Positions 10,318-21,343 of a DNA stretch of 64,000 bases are shown in pieces. The stretch's first letter is position 1; the number at the start of each line of letters is the position of its first letter. Below the pieces are notes generated by a model. The model had not been told where the DNA came from, did not search any database, and saw only the letters and a program-made list of their open reading frames with translations. The stretch comes from Asterias rubens (lineage: Eukaryota; Echinodermata; Asteroidea; Forcipulatida; Asteriidae), in assembly GCF_902459465.1 (NCBI RefSeq), contig NC_047065.1:3530309-3594308 (forward strand), given 5' to 3'. The position numbers and the translations under genes were made by a program.

Positions 10318-13300
10318 TTAAAACCCATAGATACTGAAATCCTCGTCGTCGGATGGCTCAATGTCAGTCGGGTTTACATTATGGAGGTGGCACTGACCAT
10401 TGCTTCTGGCGAAGTCAAAGGTCAGGCATCCGGCGTTGTCCATGCAGTACTTGGCACATTTTATGACGCTTGTGGCCGTCACTGTTGAGAGTGGGTTACT
10501 GTGACCGATTGACCGTCCTTCACTGAGCCTGCTGAAAACTGTATTCTTCATCCGGGCATCTTTGAAAATGGAAAAAAAAAAATCCTCATTTTAAAGATTT
10601 GCCTCGGTCAATTTCAACAAAAGTACAGCTTGTTCAATTTTGTTTGAGAATGAATGCTTCAGTATTGTTTGAATTTGAAGCTTTGCATAGTGTGATGAAA
10701 TAAGAAGAAACTATAAATAAATAGTAAACTTGCGGGTACAACCATGTGTGAATCTCTTAGGCCAGCAGTCCAGCATTCTCCTAAAGCGTGCAGAGTTTAC
10801 TGTTCGAAACGTCGAGTCCCAACCGGCTCTTTCCAGAGCCAACACTCACCCTAAGAGAGTTACACATGGTTGTACCCGCAAGTTTACTAAGTGAATCAAT
10901 GTGTGGTGAAGAGGTTTTTTTTACTAGTGGTTTAATCCCAACGAGGCCTGGTTCTTGATTATTTTACCGAGACGAAGCCGAGGTAAATTATAAACTTTGA
11001 TTTCCATTCATATACCTTTTAGGTCAAAAACATCATCACTTTTTGGTCAAAAAGTAAAATAAATGCAAAAATTATAATTGTTAAATGATATCTTTCAACA
11101 CAACGCCCCTCCAGCTATGAAATGGTAAAGCCCTCCGCTGCCCTCGGGTAAACAACTCCTTATAGGGGAATGCTGTGCGCATATCACGTGATGTGGCACA
11201 ACTGTTTCAGCCAATGCTCTTGACCAATAGGAGTGAAGAAACTGTCACGCCCATGAATTAACACTTTTTACCGGTCATAAAAAAAAGGTTTATACACACC
11301 CACGTGACGCGCTCTCCACCAATAGGATAACGAAATTGTCTGAGGTATTTATGAATATTTATTTATAGTTTCTTCTTAATGAATGCTTCATTGCATCAGT
11401 ATTCAATGGTCTAAAGGAGCGGTTCAATTTCAACAGTTTTGTATTCACTGGTCAATTAAGATCATTTAAACTTATTAGGTCGCAAAGACCATTGATTTTC
11501 GTAGACATTCAAGTTACAGCAAAATGCTGGATAACCTTCAAGTTCCATCAACTGTAACAGACAGTAGAAATAAAATAAGAGAATGGCGAAAACTAGTTAT
11601 AGACTATAAAATGAAACCAACAAGAATATAGTATTGAAAGATTATAAAATTAAAAAGTAACATAAAGATTTATTATTAATTATCTTACCCTTGTCACATT
11701 CTCCAGATGTGTACACTTTAACTTTCACCTCTGCCAACATAAGAATGGCGTTTGTGACCTCTGGTCTGGATGTGTCAATGTCGAAGCTCACAAACTTGGC
11801 AGTCCTCGGCGGGTCACACAGAAAAGCCGTCACTGTTCCCTGAACAGACTGAGCCTCGGTGGCCGGCAAGCCGCACTGCTGGTTTTCGGTGGGTGTGGGA
11901 TGAACGCCAGCTCTTGCCACAGCACCCAAGAAGCGATTTTTACCTTGGGATGGGAATAGAGTAAAAAACAAATCAAATTGGTACAATAGGGTTCATTGAG
12001 AATGTAGGTCATTAGACTCCGTCTCACAACTAATTACTCACAACACCCTAGTTTGTTGATAAGATGCCCCTTTTTTTTGCCAACTTGATGATGTCGAGTT
12101 TTCAAAAGGTTTATATTGATTCCAACTACTGTTTCATCTTGTGAGACTCTGGTTCTAAAGGAAAAATATGGTATTTTTTTGAAGCAGCTTTATGGAATTG
12201 GGCACTGGTCTTGGCCTTGGTGCCTCTTTGCATTGACTTTAAAGACACTGGACACCTTTGGTATTTGTCAAAGAACAGTCTGAACAGAACTTGCTGTATC
12301 TCAACATTATGCACAAAATAAACCTGTGAACATTTGAACTCAGATTGGTCATTGAAACTGCGAGAGAATAATGGAAGAAAAAACGCCATTGTTGCACAAG
12401 TTGTGTACTTTCAGATGCTTGATTTCGAGACCTCAAAATCAAATTCTGAGGTCTCGAAATCAAATTCAAATATTTTTGTGAGAAAATACTTCTTTCTCAA
12501 AAACTATGTTACTTCAGAGGGAGCTGTTTCTCACAATGTTTCATACTATCAACAACTCTCCATTGTTTTTAACCAAGTAAGTTTTTGTGCGAACAATTAT
12601 TTTGAGTAATTACCAATAGTGTCTGTCCATTGCTTTCAAGATGTTTCAACTAAAGAGCCCTTTGCAAAATGAAAATGGCCTTGCCCTCTCGAAGATAAGA
12701 TTCCAGGCCAGACATGCAGTGGCAAAAAGGTAACTCTGATTGTCGTTCTTAAAAGGGTTCAGAAAAGAGTTGGGGCAACAAAATAAGATTATCAAAATTA
12801 ACAGTTTAGTGTGTTACCACAACATCCTTGTCTGAGTGTTACGATGATTTTGCCCAAGCAGTGTTCATCACCCAGGTCCAGTCGCCACCATGGATGTGGG
12901 TCGGTATGGTTTGGAGCTACAATGGAGGTTCATGCAGAAATATTAAAGGAAAGGTATACTTTTGGTAATCGCTCTTAAAACTAATGGAAATAAAAACTGA
13001 CTTGGTTAGAAAGTAAAGCAGCTTTCAATATAGAATCATTTTTTTAGAATCATTTAAAATAGTCCCAGAAAATATATTTTGAAAATTCAAAAAATATTAA
13101 TTATTGTGTTTACAATTATAAGAGACAAGTTTTCCTGAAGAAGTTGTACTTCCTGTACTATCGTTATTGTAAAACAAGTAATGTTAAGTTCCTTTTGCTT
13201 ATAAATATTTAGTATTCTAGGTGGGTTTTTTTTCTCGACAGTAGGCCTACAAAACAAGACAAATATTTTACAATGACTGTTACAATAGTCCACACAAGAA

Positions 13301-16124
13301 AAATCATGTTAAAGGGGGGCTGTCCTCAAGTGATCACATGTTTAGCGTCTTCCCTTTTCGAAAAAAGGGAGGAGGAGGCGTTTTTTTTTTTTTTTTTTTT
13401 TTAATTGGCCGCCGAAATATTTTTTTGATACAAACGGCTGGGCTATTTTTCATAAAGCATATTTTTTGCTGAATTATATCCCCTTTTCACTCTTTAAAAA
13501 AAAATATATTTTCGGGAGAGAAAAAAAGTGAGACGGCCCGCTTAGAAGCGGGCGGGGACGCTAAACATGTTTTTTACTTCTTTTTAGCTTATTGTTCGAT
13601 GGTCCATTTGCGAAGAAGTCACCGAATGGTCCACTCGGCCAAACGCTGCTTTCTTTGTAGAACAATAAAACAAAACTTGTAATCGTGAACTTCAGCATAA
13701 TTAAATTCCAGCTCATATAAAATCTCGTGCAATTAATTAAAGACCTATGACGCCAAGGACAAAATAATGCAGTTTTGCAATTCACTCGGTTTGGAAAAGA
13801 ATTGAGGGGGTGGGGGTGGGGGTAAGACCCCAATACTACACGGTCTGTGACCTCGGCTCAAGTTTGATGTAAAATACCATTATGTTTTAGTGACATTCAA
13901 GAAGCTTCTAGCACACAATTTTACCGTGAGATTATTGCGTCCCCACGTTTATAACTCTATCTATTTGAGAATTGGTTCATCACTAAACCGAATTTGACCT
14001 TGGAGCGCCTTGATTAATTAAAGGTTAATTAAAGGATCGTTTTCTGTTCATTTTCAAAGAACTGGCCGAGTGATACAGTCAACTGCCTATTATTTCTGTA
14101 TGCGCCAATACCATGCCTAGTTTAGTCTTTATAATTGCATCAGTGATGAAGATCAACACAACTAAATAAATTAAGTCACCTTGAAATAGAATTTGTTTTC
14201 TTTCAAACATAAGAGTATATCCATTTAGCCACTGGACCGCCCAGCCGCCTATCGATATACTGTAGTGGTATGAGGAAACCTTGCTAGCTTGCGTTTGTAG
14301 AAAAAAAGAAACATCAAAAGAATCCTCGATAGTCATTATTAAGCTAATGAAGCTAATGATGGTGAAATAATTTAGCGCTTACCCCAACAAGACGCTCATT
14401 AGTAAACACAAAGGAAACTGTATTTATTCATCATTCATGATAATATTGAGCTCAAATTTTCACAGGTGTGTTATTTTATGCATATATGTTTAGATACACC
14501 CAGTGGGAAGACTGGTCTTTGACAAATTACCAATAGTGTCCACTGTCTTTGTGATACCATTTTTTGCAAAATCTGCATTTTCTGCTAGCAGAAATTTGGA
14601 ATTTACTTTTTGCCAGTGACTGGCGGTCGAAAAGTAGACAACCCGAATTTCCAAATAATTTTATGAACTAAAAATTGCGTTTTCCACTTTAATTGTAAGC
14701 AAAGATGCATAAAAGTATTATAATAACGCTTACCGGTATGTGAAAAAGTGTCCAGGTTGCCATCAACGGCTGCAGCTGCAACTTTCTGTATTACATGCGA
14801 TGTACTTTGCGAAGCTGACTTTCCAACAGCATTGAGACCTTTAGAAAGTTTCCATGATTTTGTTTACGAACAAAACAGTGCAGAAAATAACGATTGTAGG
14901 CCTATAATAATTATAATTAGACACTGTGTGTTGATTACTTACAGTAGCAGTGATTGCTGTGCACTGATGATCACGGGCGGGGGTGGGGTGGGCTGGGGTT
15001 AGGGTTAGGGTTAGGAGGGGCTGTGGTAGGTGCGTTTACGGGCGGGCACACTCCCTTTTTCTCAAAGAAACAAACCCAAATCTCAATGCTGTGTAAACAG
15101 CCTTTGAAATGTCATAGATTTTACCAGATGGCATTTTCTCCCTGGTCCCACAAATTAATGGCAAAGAAGTTGCAATAAATGGCAAAGAAATTGTAACTGT
15201 CGTAGTGCCGTTCAAAATGTAGGGTACCCTTTTTGCGGATGACATTTGTAATGTGCAGACAAAACTTTAATGTGGCCGGGTAAAGTCCGCGTTCTTCTCA
15301 TTAAAAACCTCACATTTTTCAAAAGAAGGGAAACAAAACCCAGCCCCCCCTGAGGTAATTGCACCCGAGAGTATCTGTGGGTATGCTGTTTTGTAGGGCC
15401 CTAAAGCGAGCGTCCAATGCTCGTTCTCGATGCCTAATAATGCACCCATAGTGACTCAACCCATAACGGGAAGGTGTGGCCCTCCTTACACAAAAAGTCA
15501 CTGTCGTTTGGACACGTTTGGTAAGCACACGTTTGGAAAGCACACAAATTATTTTGTGCGACATGGGTGTTTTTTTTATACAAGGCTTCGGACCAATTTT
15601 AGCCAATATTTTCACAGATTTGTTATTTAATGTATTATGCTGGTCTTGACAATTAAAAAGGGTGTCCATGTGTCTTTAATATCTAACAGAATTTGATGGA
15701 AGAAAAACTGTCAATAAAACTTTCCCCGTAAAAAATACTGACTTTTTGATGCTCATAATAATTTCCCCCGTGTTCAAATTTACAGACGAGTTTCTGTACC
15801 GTAAAATAAATACATTAACATTTTCACAGTGAATCATCGTCCGATATTCGGTAATGTGGCTAAAAAAAGGGCTATATAAGATATGAACCAGGTGTGGCGG
15901 TTTCAACTTTCCGCCGTGTTCAGTTTTCCGAATGACCAAAAACGGTAACATTACGTCCTGGATACAATGCAATCCCAATTACAAAGACATGTTTAAATCC
16001 ACACCGTTAGTCCACTGAATGACCCCAGAATCACCAAAGTGTAAAGTATAGGCTACATACCCGTCAGATCACAGGCAGCATGTAGAACAAAAAGTAACAC
16101 CAAAAACAAGGCATCAAAACCCAT
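10318..16124 (-). CDS. Secreted F-type-lectin-like (fucolectin/F5-8C fold) protein with C-terminal PAN domain
   Basis: Exons in minus order: 16061-16124, 14734-14838, 12818-12916, 11689-11943, 10318-10559. Every junction is phase 1 GT-AG and gives 254 residues. Residues 1-~17 (MGFDALFLVLLFVLHAA) are a clean signal peptide filling exon 1. Residues 22-~165 form one fucolectin domain: GLNAVGKSASQS, AAAAVDGNLDTFSHT, HPWWRLDLGD, the vicinal GCC pair, and a final EVKVKVY strand. Residues ~175-254 form a PAN/apple-like module with four cysteines (KCAKYCMDNAGC...GQC). It is probably an extracellular glycan-binding protein in immunity or adhesion. Oddity: the fucose motif H-x26-R-x-D-x4-R/K is not intact. 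'RQGCCGKNR' lacks the Asp, and the His spacing is three longer, so sugar specificity may differ or be lost. It is divergent from GINS3. Confidence 0.88.
10723..10888. repeat. Hairpin element (long inverted repeat)
   Basis: The left arm 'agtaaacttgcgggtacaac' with 'catgtgtgaatctcttagg' is mirrored by 'ccctaagagagttacacatg' and 'gttgtacccgcaagtttact'. The arms are about 40 bp with an 85 bp loop. The flanks 10701-10722 (aagaagaaactataaataaa) and 11356-11377 (complement) pair as well, so it may sit inside an older inverted-repeat element. It lies in intron 4 of the lectin gene. Confidence 0.8.
12237..12645. mobile_element. MITE family A copy
   Basis: About 400 bp. The left end 'tttaaagacactggacacct' and right end 'attaccaatagtgtctgtcc...gctttcaa' are the family A inverted ends, decayed. 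The interior 'gatttcgagacctcaaaatc' and 'tatgcacaaaataaacctgt' identify the family. It lies in intron 3 of the lectin gene. Confidence 0.8.
13315..13572. repeat. Inverted-repeat element with poly-T tract
   Basis: The left arm 'tgatcacatgtttagcgtct' is mirrored by 'gacgctaaacatgtttttta' on the right. Between them are a ~22 T run (13381-13402) and the 'gcgggcgggga' motif also seen near 830 and 43840. Probably a decayed MITE of the same superfamily as 43380-43875. Confidence 0.55.
14445..14549. mobile_element. MITE family A, 3' end fragment
   Basis: 'gagctcaaattttcacaggt' through 'accaatagtgtccactgtct' matches the last ~105 bp of family A copies. The left part is missing. Confidence 0.7.
14996..15016 (+). 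repeat. Short interstitial telomere-like repeat
   Basis: 'ggggttagggttagggttag' contains three GGTTAG units of the metazoan telomere hexamer, flanked by GT-rich sequence. Too short to indicate a former chromosome end. Confidence 0.6.
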
Positions 16125-16939
16125 CCCTCGAAGTTGTAGCTTCCAGCACGACGACAACTTGCCTTCATGAAGTATAAGGGAGCTCGAGAACCCCTAGACA
16201 ACTGACACGGCAGTCAAAAACAGTAATGTGATGCAGCGTGTACAGCGCAGGAGTTTAAACTGCCTGGGAAAGTGCGGGGGAAATGCCAAGACTATTAACA
16301 TAGAGGCCATGTGAATAATAAGTTTTGTTTCTATCCCTGATTATCCTTGATGAATTAAAATCGATTATAGGGTGGTATTTCACAAGAAAAATATTGTTTT
16401 ATGAAACCCAACTTCAAAAAAGTTAAACAAATAAATAAGCCAACAAAAGATAGGCGGACATTATTCTTTTGATAAAAAAACTGTTTCAGTGTTGATTACT
16501 TGAAATGTTTTAAAGGGTAGAATCTTAATTGAGTGGAATTTTCCTCTCAAAGATTCCATTTCATGAAAGATTGGCAAGGAAAGTATTTATTTCTGAATAT
16601 TCATTCACTAGGCCGAGTACGGAAAGTTAGTAGCAATATTCTTGTTTTATTCAGGTTTTGTTCAGGTATAAAAAAAATCGGTTTAGAAAACAAATTAAAA
16701 AGCACGATAGTGGCAATAAAAGAAATTCCCCGCGATCAGTAGTGCCCCCCCCCCCCCCACGTCCCGATTGTCCACCCACATAGTATAGCGCCCTCTTCCC
16801 GTCGCCAAACTCCAACTAGTCTGTTCCCCGTCAAATTTGTCAACAATCCCCCGTAACTTAATGCACAACACGTAACAGTTACTTGACTTTCCCGCCATAT
16901 CAATCGGTTTCAAAAACAAGCACAATTTTGTGTATAGAA
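16125..16939. promoter_or_regulatory. Divergent promoter region, lectin gene / GINS3
   Basis: 815 bp between the lectin ATG (minus) and the GINS3 ATG (plus). It includes a C16 run at 16744-16759 about 180 bp upstream of GINS3. No TATA box is clearly placed. A regulatory role is inferred only from the head-to-head arrangement. Confidence 0.4.
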
Positions 16940-18323
16940 ATGGCGTATGCACCCGAGATATACACCCGTTTCTTCAGTAATACTGATAACTATTTCAACC
17001 TTGAGGACATTCTGTCGTCCCAAGAGAAAGTACCAGTCAAAACAGAACTGCCCATGTTTCGTTTGGGGTTTTTAAACTCGAGTTCTGACAATGAACATAT
17101 CCTGCCCGGAACAAAAATGGAGTTGCCGTTTTGGTTGGCGACGGGTCTGTGCAGTCGAAAGAGAAAGATCGTAAGCGTAGAAATGCCCAAGTTTTACCGG
17201 GCTGGATACAGAGAAATCTTCACTGCAGATGCCAATGTAGTGGATCTTCACAAATTGGGGCCTTACTTCTACTCGTTTGGAACCAAACTGCTGTGTTTCG
17301 AGTTGAATGAATCGGATGATGTTGCCAAGTCATTACTCCAGGTAAGCTGGAACTGAAGTTTTGAAATGAAACTGTTGTGGTGTGTTGAATGAATGTTGGA
17401 AGGAAATGGATGAAAAATTGAAATGATCAGCCATGACGATGATGTCATTTCTACTTCCTTGTTTAATTTGTGGACGACTTAGTACTTCCCACTACTACTT
17501 TACACTGTACAGTAGATAAAGGAGTCGTAACCTGAGAGTCATAGTATAGTATATAAATAGTACAGCATCTCATCAGTGACAGTAGTGTAAACAGGGGGGG
17601 GGGGTGGGGTGGGCAGGGTTTAGCACGAATTGGTCCTTGACCTGGGCCCTGGGGTTGGAGGTTCATTCCACTATCGTCCTAGCGGAAGGAACTCCATATC
17701 ACGGTTCTCTGTAGGTAGGAGTATGTAGGGCCATTGAGCCCAAGTTCAGAAAGCTCGCCCCCCCCCCCCAAAAAAAAAAAAAGAAAAAAAAAATGTAAAG
17801 TCGTTACTACTAATTACTAGTACTAATACGTATTACAAGCCATTCTTTTTTGGAATAATGTGCATTTTTTGTTATCCTCATCTTTACCCCAACTTGCAGC
17901 CCCCCCCCCCCCACAAAAAAAAGGAGGGTAGGAATACATTTAAAGCGGCGACATAGTCCAAGACAAATAATGTATGACGTAATGGACTAATGAGACATTC
18001 AAAAGTCAATATTTTGTCTTATTGCAATATGCTTTTCTCATTTAATACATTGTATTTTTGATGATTGAATCTTGTTTCGTCCTCAGACATTCATAGACCG
18101 CTTCCGTCGCATCATGGACAATTCTCAGAATGCACTGAACCAGGAAACATCCAAGCTGACAGACAAGCTGGATGAGATGGAACGATCCCTCTTCAGAGCC
18201 AGTCAACAGAGCCTGTTCGATTTCCAGAAGTGGGAAACAAGAAAGATGACGAAGATGTCGGCATCGGACATGGTGGTGAGCCACAGAAAGAGGAAGAGAG
18301 CAGCAATGGACGAAGGAGATTGA
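16940..18323 (+). CDS. GINS3: DNA replication complex GINS protein PSF3
   Basis: Subunit of the GINS tetramer, which with CDC45 and MCM2-7 forms the replicative CMG helicase in the nucleus. Two exons, 16940-17341 and 18087-18323, join in phase 0 (LLQ|TFIDRFRRIM) and give 212 residues, near the family length of about 216. Conserved stretches: the N-terminal B-domain (YFNLEDILSSQEKVPV), ELPFWLATGL, VSVEMPKFY, ADANVVDLHKLGPYFYSFG, and in exon 2 RIMDNSQNALNQ and DEMERSLF. The C-terminus is basic (HRKRKRAAMDEGD). I chose ATG 16940 (aaATGG); an in-frame longer start is not supported by the family. It converges with CENPL. Confidence 0.97.
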
Positions 18324-18429
18324 CTCGTACCCAACCTTTCATGAACATAAACATATCCAAAAAATAACTACTCCTCTGGGACTGAGCATTAGTAGTAATT
18401 TACTAAAATCAAATCAAGCCGAGTCTATC

Positions 18430-18865
18430 ATTTGGTTTTACCCTTACCCCGATGTGTAAGCACTGTATATATTGTACTCAGTACTTTCCCCCAAGTTCTG
18501 TGGAAAAAAATTAACGGGAATATTACTCAGGAGAGATCCAAACCCACGACCTTTGCTAATCTAGGGCAGATGTACTGCCAACTAGACCACCGAGATAGCC
18601 CGGTAGCTAGACATGCTAGCAGTTCAAATCCTATATTTTAGCAGCGGGTACTGCAATGATTTAATGGTTGATGTAAAATTTGTACCGATGATAAAGAATA
18701 TTGTTTTTGGTTAAACCCTTACACCGATGTGTGTAAGCACTGTATACTCGGTACTTTCCCCAAGTTCTGTGAATAAAATCACAGGCACATTACTCCCGTG
18801 GTATTCAAACCCACTTTTGCCAAGAGCAGATGTCCCACCAAAGTCTCCGAGATGACAACTATGAT
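18430..18865. repeat. Two direct copies of a tRNA-like (SINE-like) unit
   Basis: 'cttaccccgatgtgtaagca' at about 18443 and 'cccttacaccgatgtgtgta' at about 18716 each start a similar ~150-190 bp unit: 'ctgtatat...ctcagtactttcccc', 'aagttctgtg', 'caaacccac', 'gcagatgt'. The 'aaacccacgacctttgctaa' stretch and 'ctagaccaccgaga' look like the B and A boxes of a tRNA-derived head on the minus strand. A fragment of a similar unit lies near 33800-33905. Confidence 0.55.
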
Positions 18866-19372
18866 AGAAACCCCTGGCCCTAATCAGCATACAATGCAGC
18901 CTGATTTTAAAGGGATTGTAAAATTAATGACCATAAAAAGACATACTGTATGACTTCACAGGTGTTCTGTTATTTACAATATTTATTTTACAATAGCCAT
19001 GTCTTACATTATTAACTAGTTATTAAATTAGTACACAAGTCCAAAGTTCTTAACAAATGCAACTTAAGTACTGAAAGTTCTGCCCTCAAGTGTGACTAAT
19101 TTTTATCCCAACTCCTTTGTGCTGAACTCCATGCAGGCATGGATCCTTCCTTACCCTAACAAATTCTAACACCATGGTAGCTCAACATCCCAACTGTTGG
19201 ACTCTGATTATGGTGATTGGTGGTATGCCTGATCCTAAGTAAAAACATTTCACGCCAGCAGAAAACATAACTTTGTTTTGAAAATGAAGAAAAAGTATTG
19301 ACAAAATGTTTAGTTAGATACACAAAAGTAAAGTTAATGTCACTAATTCTTTTCTTAGTAAAACAAGAATTA

Positions 19373-19753
19373 AAGGCAGTGGACACTATTGGTAATTACT
19401 CAAAATAATTATTAGCATAAAACCTTTCTTGGTGACGAGTAATGGGGAGAGGTTGATGGTATAAAACATTGAGAGACGGCTCCCTCTGAAGTGCCATAGT
19501 TTTCGAGAAAGAAGTAATTTTCCACGAATTTGATTTCGAGACCTCAGATTTAGAACTTGAGGTCTCGAAATCAACCATCTAAACGCACACAACTCCGCGT
19601 GACAAGGGTGTTTTCTTCTTTCATTATTATCTCGCAACTTTGATGACCGATTGAGCTCAAATTTTCACAGGTTAGTTATTTTATGCATATGTTGAGATAC
19701 ACCAACTGTGAAGGCTAGTCTTTGACAATTACCAATAGTGTCCACTGCCTTTA
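19373..19753. mobile_element. MITE family A, well-preserved copy
   Basis: About 380 bp with near-perfect terminal inverted repeats: left 'aaaggcagtggacactattg' plus 'gtaattactcaaaataatta', right 'acaattaccaatagtgtcca' plus 'ctgccttta'. The interior has a 'gatttcgagacctcagattt' / 'cttgaggtctcgaaatcaac' hairpin. This is the best local reference copy for the family. No transposase. Confidence 0.9.
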
Positions 19754-20705
19754 AACAAACCAGAAAAATGTAGAATGGTTTTTTTAGACTGCCACCTCGT
19801 TATTACAATAAAGAGAACATAACTAATAATAAGGAGGGGAACCCAGGTTGAATTAAGTTTTGTGGTTAGCTAATTTTTCAATAGATATAGATATATGTAG
19901 ATGTCTCAAAACTGTTGTAATTTTTACTCTAGCCGTCAATGGCAGTTGTAAAGCTAGTTTTTCAAAATCATGCAATTGGGGTGAATCATAATTATGTTTT
20001 AAAAGCATGGCTGTTAATTTGTTTCACCCGCTCGAGTAGCACTGGCTGATATATTATTAATATTTCCATTTTCTTGACCACCTCGTACACTCTGGTCAGC
20101 TCATAGCCTTGATATCATAAGCTGGACCATACCATACATTTTAGAGGGGGTGTCAATCAACACAGGAGTCTGTGATTTATTTAGATGGGGGGGGGGGGGC
20201 AGCACAAAACTCTGCCAATATCTTTGTGTACCAAATGCTCATGTCAATTGTCAATGGTAGATGCAAACAAATTATAAAACTTAATTAAATAAACAATTAA
20301 ACTTAAATCAACCCAGGCAGTACCCGGACTAAACAACACACTTAACTACAAACAATTAACTAAATACATAACAAACCCATTAACCTGTGGAAAAAGGTTG
20401 ACAGCATGTGCTGACAACATACCAAAGGGGCGTTACAACAATTTGGTCCCTCGCTGTACATTTTTACAAATTTACAAACTAATATCCCTTTTTCATTGAG
20501 CATACCGTACCCTTCACAAGACATGACTGCCAACTGTTATTCATAATTACCCCAGACAGTTTCTGTACACACAAACCACGCGCATCAAACAGATTATTCA
20601 CAAAGTTTTTGAAAAAAATAAATTCAAACCTCAATCTTTCAATTGTCAAAGCGTCTATAATTGTTTTTGTTTCTTCGTTTTTTAACAAAAGGGCATTTAT
20701 GAATG

Positions 20706-20865
20706 GGAATAAAAGAGTAGTGACTCGTCCGTTTAAAACCTTGCAGGGTCGCTGCCGTGCGATCAAGGCCCTCGCCTTGGGTTCGGGCCTTTATCACACG
20801 GCAACGACCCTGCCGGTTTTAAACAGCCGTTAAAGAACTCGTCACTACCCTTTTCTTCCTTTATT
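20706..20865. repeat. Hairpin element
   Basis: The left arm 'gaataaaagagtagtgactc' then 'gtccgtttaaaaccttgcag' and 'ggtcgctgccgtg' is mirrored on the right by 'cacggcaacgaccctgccgg', 'ttttaaac' and 'gagttctttaacgg'-like decay with 'tcgtcactacccttttcttc'. The central stem-loop reads 'caaggccctcgccttgg'. A typical foldback MITE. Confidence 0.75.
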
Positions 20866-20984
20866 TATAACCACAGTGGTTGATGCTGAATGCTCTGACA
20901 GCAGCCTCCGGGTTACATTATCACACCCATTCAAGATTGAAGTTCAAGCTCTGTGTACAAGATGGACAGAGTGACCTGCAGCCG

Positions 20985-21225
20985 ATTTCACGAAACGCTA
21001 AGAATATTCCTATCTCAAGTTAGGATGAGTAAGACCCGGTCACACGGGCCCCGATAACGAGAACAAAAACGATACAAATGCAGGACATGTTCTCATTATC
21101 GCTGCAGTGTGCCTTGGCCTTAACCAATCGGGATGGGTTCAATGCCTGATACGTCGTTGGATATGGAACTTATCTCGTCCTAATACCTAAGATTAATCCT
21201 AAGTTAGGAAGAAATTGGTGAAATC
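20985..21225. mobile_element. Nested inverted-repeat elements
   Basis: The outer ends 'gatttcacgaaacgctaaga...tcaagttaggatgag' and 'tcgtcctaatacctaagatt...gttaggaagaaattggtgaaatc' are inverted and enclose a second inverted repeat at 21029-21122 (left 'agacccggtcacacgggccc', right 'cgctgcagtgtgccttggcc'). The inner element is the uninterrupted form of the one at 62036-62415. Confidence 0.65.
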
Positions 21226-21343
21226 GATGGCTGTCTCATAAAACTCTCTTTCCAAAACTCAGGTTTCCTTTATTTCTCCATCTTGCTGCGTTTACCGTCA
21301 CATTTGTTTTCATATTCAGCATGCTTTTGGCTTCAACATGACT

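Larger units (their letters stand above)
18324..21343. other. Tail-to-tail spacer, GINS3 / CENPL
   Basis: 3 kb without a recognisable gene. It contains a pair of similar SINE-like units (18430-18620 and 18705-18865), a family A MITE (19373-19753), a G run (about 20189-20199), a hairpin (20706-20865) and a nested MITE group (20985-21225). Open frames here (for example 19156-19386 and 20479-20766) have no recognisable products. Confidence 0.6.

Noticed and set aside
14996-15016. Possible former telomere or chromosome fusion point
   Set aside because: Only about three TTAGGG-like units inside GT-rich sequence; short arrays like this arise by chance or by repair.
15319-15669. 116-codon minus-strand frame
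   Set aside because: Basic, low-information sequence in a lectin-gene intron with no domain, and overlapping frames on the other strand are equally open.
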